DNA from: an uncultured Clostridia bacterium | GTDB taxonomy: Bacteria > Bacillota > Clostridia > Oscillospirales > Acutalibacteraceae | Direction: 5' to 3' | DNA length: 58,898 bases | NCBI GenBank assembly: GCA_947630835.1 | Contig: CANRIZ010000017.1 | Coordinates: 1 to 58,898 of the forward strand | Shown: positions 8,947-14,604 of the stretch, one piece after another | How positions within the stretch are numbered: the stretch's first letter is position 1 | How the letters are laid out: each line of letters starts with the position of its first letter | Notes under the pieces: generated by a model | Seen by the model: only the letters and a program-made list of their open reading frames with translations | Databases searched by the model: none | What the model was told of the DNA's origin: nothing | Position numbers and translations under genes: made by a program

Positions 8947-10317
8947 ATGAATCTTGAAAATCTTAAATCAAAATTTAATCAACTTACTTTAGAATCTGAA
9001 GACCATTGGGACTATCGTGGAAACAACAAAAGTGAACGTGACTATGTTCACGGATTTTGTACTTATCCTGCTATGATGGTTCCCAAGATGCAGCGTGAAA
9101 TATTGCAAGTCTGTCTTGAACAATCTAAAAACAAACATCTAAAATTGTTAGATCCTTTTGCTGGTTCAGGTACTATTTTGGTTGAAGGTATGTTACAAGG
9201 ACTAGATATAGTTGGAATAGACATCAACCCATTGGCCGTTCTGCTCTGTAAGGTAAAAACTACAATAATTGATCCAAAAGTATTAAAGCAACATACAAAT
9301 AATATAGCATGCGAAATCAATCGACTGAAAATGTCTCAAATAGAACATCATTCTTTTGATGGAATTGAAAAATGGTTCACCCATCAAGCAATAACAGATC
9401 TAACTATCCTGCGAAATGCTATTATTAAGGATGGCGATATTAATATAAGACGGTTCTTTTGGGCAACTTTTTGCGAGGTAATTAGAATTGTATCAAATTC
9501 AAGAGATTGCACATATAAACTACATATCAAAGAAAAATCAGATATTGATGGCTATGATAAGGATGCAATTAATCTCTTCTTGAAAACCCTAAGTTTTAAT
9601 GTGGATAAATATTTAACATTTTACAACAAATTAAAAAGCACTGGGAAACTTAAGAAAGATGGAGTTTCATATAAAGGTAAAATTAAAATTGTTTTAGGAG
9701 ATTCAATTTCTTATCTAAATCACACAAAGCAAAAATTTGATTTAATCTTAACTTCTCCCCCTTATGGGGACAACCATACAACTGTTTCTTATGGTCAATA
9801 TTCTATAATGCCATTAAGATGGATTCAATGTTCTGATATCGACGATGCTTTTGATGAAAGAATGTTATACACTCTAAATGGAATAGACAATCTATCATTA
9901 GGTGGAAAATCTACAAATAGAACTATGACAAAAAAACGAAAAAGTGTTTTAGAAAAGTCTGCAACTCTTAAAAATCAAAGTGAAGAAATTATGGTAATTG
10001 CTAAAAAGCAAGTAAATAAACTAATTGCTTTTTATAGTGATTACGACTCGTTTTTGTCAGCCATATCAAAGAAAATGAACTCAAATGCAATATCTGTATG
10101 GACATTAGGCAACAGAAAAATAGCCAAGCAGGAAATACTTATGAATAAAATAATGATTGAACTTTGTGATCATTACAAGTTGTCCTTAGTCACAAGTTTC
10201 ACTAGAAAAATTTTAAATAAAAGAATGCCTGAAATTTGTGCTTACACTGCTGAAAGTACAAAATCTCAATCTACTATGACAAGAGAACATATCCTTGTAT
10301 TTACCAAGGATATATAA
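8947..10317 (+). CDS. SPPY-type DNA methyltransferase (N4-cytosine or N6-adenine)
   Basis: A 456-aa amino-methyltransferase. The SAM-binding motif LDPFAGSG starts near residue 68, with GIDINP following. The catalytic motif TSPPYGD (S270-Y273) comes 200 residues later; this order is motif I then IV. SPPY is common among N4-cytosine enzymes, but N6-adenine cannot be excluded. The SPPYGD-x2-TTVSYGQ continuation is seen in methyltransferases that sit beside restriction genes. The ATG follows GGTGA. Composition is as AT-rich as the helicase-nuclease just upstream and unlike the type III genes, so these two probably arrived together. Likely role: protecting host DNA from the neighbouring helicase-nuclease (inference). 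Length and motifs look intact. Confidence 0.88.
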   Translation: MNLENLKSKFNQLTLESEDHWDYRGNNKSERDYVHGFCTYPAMMVPKMQREILQVCLEQSKNKHLKLLDPFAGSGTILVEGMLQGLDIVGIDINPLAVLLCKVKTTIIDPKVLKQHTNNIACEINRLKMSQIEHHSFDGIEKWFTHQAITDLTILRNAIIKDGDINIRRFFWATFCEVIRIVSNSRDCTYKLHIKEKSDIDGYDKDAINLFLKTLSFNVDKYLTFYNKLKSTGKLKKDGVSYKGKIKIVLGDSISYLNHTKQKFDLILTSPPYGDNHTTVSYGQYSIMPLRWIQCSDIDDAFDERMLYTLNGIDNLSLGGKSTNRTMTKKRKSVLEKSATLKNQSEEIMVIAKKQVNKLIAFYSDYDSFLSAISKKMNSNAISVWTLGNRKIAKQEILMNKIMIELCDHYKLSLVTSFTRKILNKRMPEICAYTAESTKSQSTMTREHILVFTKDI

Positions 10318-10319
10318 AA

Positions 10320-10354
10320 GACAGGGCACGAGAGTTGGTTTTTCGTTCCCTGTC
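10320..10354. terminator. Stem-loop after the methyltransferase gene
   Basis: GACAGGG pairs with CCCTGTC, then after one mismatch ACGA pairs with TCGT, closing an 11-base loop. It begins 3 bases after the methyltransferase stop. There is no long T tract, so it is a weak intrinsic terminator or an mRNA-stabilising hairpin. Confidence 0.45.
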
Positions 10355-10355
10355 C

Positions 10356-10722
10356 TTATAAGTGAATAAGTTCTTTGTCAACCACTTCATTCACAATGTT
10401 ACGAATATTGTTAATCTTTCGCACCCAAGCTATTTGGTCGGTTGATTTGAGTTATTCTGTCACACCTTCCTTCTCGGTGTATTCTTTTACCAGCCAAGAA
10501 AAAGGGATTGTGCCTGTTCTTCGGTGTCGGCGAGGTAGGATTGAAGCTTGCTGGAAGTAAGCAGGTTGTATTTTAGAACTTTGTGCTGTTGCTTAAAGTA
10601 TCGCAGTAGGCGCTGTCCCTACACGCCGATGAGACGTTATTCTTCGTCAGGTAAAGTAAGATTAGGTAATCGCCTTTCCGGGTAAAAGTACCGCTCATTT
10701 GCTCGAGTACTATTTTTTCTAT
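10356..10722 (-). pseudogene. tnpV: Degraded tnpV-like transposon gene
   Basis: Read on the minus strand, this matches the second tnpV copy at 11064-11438 in layout and residues, but is riddled with damage. The start is ATA instead of ATG, several in-frame stops replace codons, and the 367-base length implies a net frameshift. Recognisable pieces are the GDYL...LTLPDEE start, the RLLRYFKQQHKVLKYNLL middle and the IAWVRKINNIRNIVNEVVD end. The upstream bases also match the leader of the better copy, including the remains of its hairpin. TnpV proteins are short accessory proteins of clostridial mobile elements; their function is not established. Clearly non-functional. Confidence 0.75.
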
Positions 10723-11063
10723 AACGTAAACCTATTTTTGTGCTACCATTATACAAAGGGGCTCATTTTCGTCAAATGTGTAATTTTTAAAAGTGCAGCT
10801 TTTCCGTCTTGAAATGAGATTCCAAAAATGGGTATCGCATTTTAGTCAAGTACGATTTACCGAATCGTACTTGACTAAAATTAAAGTTCCGGCAAGTGCG
10901 TATGTTTTCTTATACTTGGATAGGAGCTATATGGCTGCCGTTACAAAATCCGAGAATTTGATTAAACTTCTACACGCAGATCTCATAAACTGCGTGTCAA
11001 ATAATACATTCTCTGCTTTATGGTGAAGCAGCGGCAGAGGTTTCTCCCTGCCGCCGACCGGTT
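10723..11063. other. Non-coding spacer between the two tnpV copies
   Basis: No gene with a ribosome binding site was found here. The notable content is a perfect 19-bp inverted repeat (listed separately) and a short GC-rich hairpin near 11034-11055 (CGGCAG paired with CTGCCG) just downstream of the second tnpV copy, which may act as its terminator although no T tract follows. Confidence 0.5.
10839..10881. repeat. Perfect 19-bp inverted repeat with 5-base loop
   Basis: The left arm 10839-10857 (ATTTTAGTCAAGTACGATT) is exactly complementary to the right arm 10863-10881, separated by TACCG. The stem is far longer than ordinary terminators here and has no T tract beyond the arms. It could be a transposon-end pair, a recombination or protein-binding site, or a folded single-stranded-DNA signal of the mobile element. 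It sits between two tnpV copies and near no intact gene. Confidence 0.85.
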
Positions 11064-11438
11064 TTAACTGTAAATCAGTTCATTATTGACAATCTCCGTT
11101 GCTCGGTTCCTGATATTGTTCATCTTTCCAACCCACGCCATCGAATCCCGTGCTTTGAGCGATTCGGTTATGCCCTCATGTTCCGCCATCTGTTTTATCA
11201 GCCGAGAAAACAATTCCGCTGCCTGCCGATCGACGTCGGCGAGGTGGTCGTTCAGATTGCAGGCAGTGAGCAGGTTGTAGTATAAGATATGGTGGTGCTC
11301 TTTCAAATACCGCCTGCGCCGCTGAGCCCATACGCCTATTGGCTGATCTTCCTCGGCGGGTAAAGTTAGTCAAGGGAGCCGATAGTCGCCCTGCTGTTTG
11401 TACTTCCCGCCAATTTGCTTGAATACTGTTTTTTCCAT
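11064..11438 (-). pseudogene. tnpV: tnpV with premature stop codon
   Basis: A TnpV-like reading frame of 124 codons starting at ATG 11438-11436, behind AAAGGAGG with 8-base spacing. The first 22 codons (MEKTVFKQIGGKY to DYRLP) are followed by TGA at 11372-11370. The same frame then continues undisturbed (LTLPAEEDQPIGVW, then KEHHHILYYNLLTACNLNDHLADVD, to the end at 11064). A one-base change from a Cys codon TGC to TGA explains it. An internal restart at about 11306 would give an 80-aa fragment. TnpV is found on clostridial conjugative and mobilisable elements. Probably a recent pseudogene; recoding or a sequencing error is the alternative. Confidence 0.8.
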
Positions 11439-11446
11439 AACGCAAA

Positions 11447-11477
11447 CCTCCTTTGCACTACTATTGTACAAAGGAGG
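11447..11477 (-). promoter_or_regulatory. Hairpin sequestering the tnpV ribosome binding site
   Basis: On the minus strand CCTCCTTTG (11477-11469) is a perfect 9-bp complement of CAAAGGAGG (11455-11447), which contains the Shine-Dalgarno of tnpV; the loop is 13 bases. Transcripts covering this hairpin would hide the ribosome binding site. Such structures are known in transposase leaders as protection against read-through expression; here this is inference from base pairing. The degraded upstream tnpV copy keeps a partly matching remnant near 10731-10762. Confidence 0.65.
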
Positions 11478-11637
11478 CTTGGTTTCGTCGAATGTGCGAT
11501 TTTGAAATTTACAGCTTGATTATCAAAAATGACATTTCAATGGATTTTACCCCTTAAAAGTCTGACATTTCAATAGGATTTGCTCGACATTTTTATGACT
11601 TTTCAAATTTACATGGAGTAGCATACGCTTATTCCTG

Positions 11638-12207
11638 TCAGAGAAGTTTCCGCTGCCGGGCAAACTCCTTTAGAATGTAAATATGCCAACGGGACTTTTG
11701 GACGATGGTGCGAAAGTACGGCGAGCAGAAAAACTCGATCAGATATACCTTGGGGATACGGTTCACATTGTTTTTCTTGAACGACTTTAAGTGTCCTCTG
11801 CGGCACCAGCTGTTGACGGTGGTTTTCACATAGCCGGTCAACTTCACAATATCCTCTGCCATCAGAACGTCGGGGTACTTGGAGAGCAGCTTAGCATAAA
11901 AGTCGTGCATATCCTCCCGCACTACAGGAGGAACCTCGCTTTGCATTTTTACCGGGTAGCTGTTGCTGTACCACCCCGCCGGGGCGGAGTAGCTTTCGGG
12001 AAAGACCTTGCGGTCTTTCAGATAGGCGATAACGTCCGCCTTTTTAATTTTGTAGCAGCGGGTTCGTTTGCCCGTATACTCGCACGGAATCTTTCCGCTT
12101 TTCAGCAGGTACAGCGCCGTGGATTTGCTGATATGGCAAATCCGATAGAGATGATCCTTTGTGATGACCTCCGGGATGGAATCCCAGTTGACAGCGTTCT
12201 CTTTCAT
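11638..12207 (-). CDS. Two-domain helix-turn-helix protein, excisionase/regulator-like
   Basis: A 189-aa basic protein with two MerR/excisionase-type DNA-binding segments. The first is residues 15-68 (ITKDHLYRICHISKSTALYLLKSGKIP then the YKIKKADVIAYL wing). The second is about 115-165 (VLMAEDIVKLTGYVKTTVNSW, then RRGHLKSF and IPKVYLIEFF). A linker with SYSAPAGWY joins them. ATG 12207 was chosen because GAGGTG lies 8 bases upstream; the TTG two codons earlier is less likely. It is the last gene before the island's tRNA-Ser attachment site, where xis/int modules usually sit, so it may be an excision or directionality factor or the element's regulator. No integrase is next to it in this window. 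Confidence 0.75.
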   Translation of the reverse strand: MKENAVNWDSIPEVITKDHLYRICHISKSTALYLLKSGKIPCEYTGKRTRCYKIKKADVIAYLKDRKVFPESYSAPAGWYSNSYPVKMQSEVPPVVREDMHDFYAKLLSKYPDVLMAEDIVKLTGYVKTTVNSWCRRGHLKSFKKNNVNRIPKVYLIEFFCSPYFRTIVQKSRWHIYILKEFARQRKLL

Positions 12208-12261
12208 TTGCAATACACCTCAAAATAACAGAATTGTCGGTGTGCTGTCCGTGTATTGCCG

Positions 12262-12300
12262 TTCTGCCTCTGTTCTGCCCTGTCTGCCCCCGGTTCTGCC
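12262..12300. repeat. Four TCTGCC iterations one helical turn apart
   Basis: TCTGCC occurs at 12263, 12274, 12283 and 12295; three of the four are preceded by T (TTCTGCC). Spacings of 11, 9 and 12 bases put the repeats roughly on one DNA face. They lie between the HTH gene start and the attachment site, where arm-type integrase/excisionase sites or an autoregulatory operator would be expected. Function is inferred from position only. Confidence 0.5.
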
Positions 12301-12467
12301 CAAAATCGCAATTTTTCGTGATTTGAACCCATTTTGAGAAAACGCCGAAACAGGGCGATTTTTTGAATGCGACCGCCGAAAAATCCAGTCGCCGTGCGGG
12401 TTTTCGCCGATCCATATCTGACCGTTTCTGACAGAAAATTTTCGAAAAGCGGTCGGAGAGCATCGCA

Positions 12468-12523
12468 CTCGAAATCAGGTAGCCTTCACGGGCTCGTGGG
12501 TTCGAATCCCACCGCTTCCGCCA
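12468..12523 (+). other. Island attachment site (att): 3' half of tRNA-Ser(CGA)
   Basis: From CTCGAAA (anticodon loop, anticodon CGA, 12468-12474) to CCA (12521-12523) the sequence is a normal serine tRNA 3' half: the TCAGG anticodon-stem strand, a long variable arm, a T arm GTGGG-TTCGAAT-CCCAC and the acceptor strand CGCTTCC-G-CCA. The upstream bases do not supply the partners: TCGCA stands where CCTGA is needed, and no GGAAGCG or D arm is found. The gene is therefore cut at the anticodon loop, a common crossover point for tyrosine recombinases. This predicts an intact tRNA-Ser at the other island end, left of the window. Confidence 0.8.
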
Positions 12524-12525
12524 AG

Positions 12526-12556
12526 AAACGGCAAAGCTGACGCTTTGCCGTTTTTT
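12526..12556. terminator. Intrinsic terminator of the original tRNA-Ser gene
   Basis: AAACGGCAAAGC (12526-12537) pairs perfectly with GCTTTGCCGTTT (12542-12553) around a TGAC loop and is followed by TTT. It starts 2 bases after the tRNA CCA, so it is the tRNA's terminator. It may also stop minus-strand transcripts from the gene ending at 12608. Confidence 0.85.
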
Positions 12557-12607
12557 ACTTATAAGATTTTTACTTTTATTATTAATACGGCTTATTAATC
12601 CGTCGTA

Positions 12608-14083
12608 TCAATCCAACGAATAGTAATCCACCAATTCCTGTTTATGCTGAGGGCCTGTAGGTCCGCCCGACAGTCTTGGATATATACATATCGGAGGATA
12701 ATAGCCGTAATTTCCCCAACGGCTGACTGCTTTACTGTTTTCGTCATAGTAATTTAAATTAAAGCATTCGTTCCATTGACTTTGTCCTATACCGCGGCCC
12801 ATATGGTTCAGGCTGTCATAAGAATAAGTTTCCAAAGCGTTGTTTTCCCATAAATTCCAGGCTGTTCCCCTGCTGCATTCATCGGTAAGTTTAACTACAA
12901 AAGCGTTTACATAAATATGCTTTCCCTCGGTTGACCACATACCGTGGCTGCCTAATGCTGTATATGCGACAGGATGAGTGGCGTCGATTTTTTCAACGTC
13001 GTTCCACGAATAACAATTAATAAAATCGTGCGCGCTGTAGCATACGATAACAGGGCGCCAGGAAACAGAGCCGTTAACGGTTTCTTTCAAAAGGCGAACG
13101 GTCATATGCTCCCAATCGCCTATATGATTGCCGAATTCCATACCCAGTATTTCTTTTGATTTATTATACGGAGTAAAAACAAAATAGCTTAAATCGAGAT
13201 ACTTCTGCTCCTTCTCTATAGCAAAAGCGTAAGCCTTGGCTTTATCGAGATTTCCGTATAAATAATCACTCATATATTTGGGATTGTCGAGCTGTGTGAT
13301 TATGTAACGATAATCGCTGTCGGTCTTAACCCTTTTCATATTTTCGGCGGCGTCTTCAACCGAGGTCGCAAAGAAACGCTCCTCCTCCGCCCACCAAATT
13401 CTCGGAGCAAAGGTATTAAGCAGCTCCGCTTTTTTGTCGCTGTCAAGCTCTACGCATAAAACCGTTTCACTCTCTAAGGGCATTATTTTTATTGATTTAA
13501 TTTCATCCTCTATCGAATAGAACTTCCCTTTTGACAAAGTGGAATAAACGTAGATATTTTCTTTTCCGCCGAAATTCTCTTTACTGAAAGTATGCAATTC
13601 GTAACCGCCGTCGATAAACAGCCTAAAATTCTCATATGAAACGCTTGGATATTCGCCGACGTCAAATTCGTCATAACTGTTTTGATCAGAAAAGACGGCA
13701 ACAGGCGAATTGATATTACCGAAATCCTTTGTAAACTGTGCGCTTGCATAACCTTCTCTTGAATTTAAAACCAACTGCGTTGACACAAACGAGCCGTAAC
13801 TGCCCCAACCGATAAATTTATATCCGTCTTTTTTCAGTACCGGCAGTTTAATTTTTTCATATGCGTCATAAGTAATTGTATCGCTTTCGGGATAACCCTC
13901 CGCACCGTTGTAATATAATGTTAAAGTTCCCTTTTCGTTTGGCTGAATAATATAGTCGGTTCCGTAAGGGTCGTACACATACGAACGGTTTACGGCAAAA
14001 ACGACGCACAACGCCACAATTACCGCCGCGGGCAAAATTAACCATAACCATTTCAAATTTCTTTTATGCTTTGATTTCTCCAT
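12608..14083 (-). CDS. Membrane-anchored Vps62-like protein with an InlB-type repeat
   Basis: A 491-aa protein. A basic N-terminus and one hydrophobic segment (about residues 10-32, LWLILPAAVIVALCVVFAV) indicate a signal anchor with the rest outside. Residues around 50-95 (LTLYYNGAEGYPESDTITYDAY then GYKFIGWG) resemble an InlB B-repeat/Flg_new module of surface proteins. The C-terminal half matches the Vps62 family: GNHIGDWEHMTVRL and YTALGSHGMWSTEGKH, with conserved Asp/His/Trp that suggest an enzyme-like or metal-binding site; biochemical function is not established. ATG 14083 follows AAGGAG; a GTG at 14245 lacks such a site. A consensus promoter lies at 14394-14422, so the mRNA has a long leader containing a tiny frame. 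Confidence 0.75.
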   Translation of the reverse strand: MEKSKHKRNLKWLWLILPAAVIVALCVVFAVNRSYVYDPYGTDYIIQPNEKGTLTLYYNGAEGYPESDTITYDAYEKIKLPVLKKDGYKFIGWGSYGSFVSTQLVLNSREGYASAQFTKDFGNINSPVAVFSDQNSYDEFDVGEYPSVSYENFRLFIDGGYELHTFSKENFGGKENIYVYSTLSKGKFYSIEDEIKSIKIMPLESETVLCVELDSDKKAELLNTFAPRIWWAEEERFFATSVEDAAENMKRVKTDSDYRYIITQLDNPKYMSDYLYGNLDKAKAYAFAIEKEQKYLDLSYFVFTPYNKSKEILGMEFGNHIGDWEHMTVRLLKETVNGSVSWRPVIVCYSAHDFINCYSWNDVEKIDATHPVAYTALGSHGMWSTEGKHIYVNAFVVKLTDECSRGTAWNLWENNALETYSYDSLNHMGRGIGQSQWNECFNLNYYDENSKAVSRWGNYGYYPPICIYPRLSGGPTGPQHKQELVDYYSLD

Positions 14084-14309
14084 TTTTAATAACTCCTTAA
14101 AACAAACAAATTGCGTTTTAATTTCGTAAACAAAAGTGACTGTTAAAAGGGTATAAAAATACCATACAATCAAAACCAATCGTCTGCTTGTATGGTTAAA
14201 ATAATAAAAGACACGACCGCCGTGCCTTACAAATACAGTATTCACGAAAGGTTTTTACAGGCAACGCAAATAAACGCAAAATATGCGTTAAGCCGCCCGG
14301 TATTAACTT

Positions 14310-14345
14310 TTAATTAACAGTCACCTCAAAAAAAGTAACTCCCAT
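14310..14345 (-). CDS. Possible 11-aa leader peptide
   Basis: ATG 14345-14343 sits 7 bases after a strong AAAGGAGG and 49 bases after the -10 of a consensus promoter, and encodes MGVTFFEVTVN before a TAA. It is therefore the first translatable frame on the mRNA for the Vps62-like gene 227 bases downstream. It could be a translation-sensing leader, an uncharacterised micropeptide or chance; no attenuator hairpin was identified. Confidence 0.35.
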   Translation of the reverse strand: MGVTFFEVTVN

Positions 14346-14393
14346 GATTAATCCTCCTTTCATTTTTTTAGCTTGTCAAAATTTGACGAACTG

Positions 14394-14422
14394 ATTATAA
14401 ATGATGATTTATATTATGTCAA
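14394..14422 (-). promoter_or_regulatory. Consensus sigma-A promoter for the Vps62-like gene
   Basis: On the minus strand TTGACA (14422-14417), a 17-base spacer and TATAAT (14399-14394): a perfect match to both hexamers and spacing. Transcription would start near 14387. Confidence 0.85.
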
Positions 14423-14474
14423 TACTATTTTCTAACTAAAATAACTTTTGTATTTTAAACAGTTTAAAATATTC

Positions 14475-14503
14475 TTGACAAAATAATCGCAGTAGAATAG
14501 AAT
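14475..14503 (+). promoter_or_regulatory. Sigma-A-type promoter upstream of the MFS gene
   Basis: TTGACA (14475-14480), a 17-base spacer and TAGAAT (14498-14503) on the plus strand. It is about 100 bases before the AAAGGA at 14607 that probably belonged to the transporter gene. Confidence 0.7.
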
Positions 14504-14604
14504 TAATTTGTGCCTTATATACAAAATTTTATTATCAATAGAATTTTGTCACTTTAAATTTAAGCGTGTTTGGGGATAAATTTATTATGAAAATTGTGAA
14601 ATAA

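Noticed and set aside
10375-10560. Plus-strand frame of 61 codons after the methyltransferase
   Set aside because: It lies antisense to the degraded tnpV copy, which accounts for the sequence.
11176-11445. A separate 89-aa minus-strand gene overlapping tnpV
   Set aside because: It is a different frame across the tnpV pseudogene; TnpV-like residues are in the other frame on both sides of the stop codon.
11791-12228. Plus-strand frame of 145 codons opposite the two-HTH gene
   Set aside because: It is the antisense shadow of a gene with clear domains and a good start signal.
12220-12468. Minus-strand frame of 82 codons between the HTH gene and the att site
   Set aside because: No ribosome binding site, no family resemblance, and it overlaps the TCTGCC repeats and att region; treated as non-coding.
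12434-12523. A complete tRNA-Ser gene
   Set aside because: The 5' half cannot form the acceptor, D or anticodon stems with the 3' half; only a fragment is present.
14083-14245. Extended N-terminus for the Vps62-like protein starting at GTG 14245
   Set aside because: No ribosome binding site there, while AAGGAG precedes the ATG at 14083 and gives a normal signal-anchor start.
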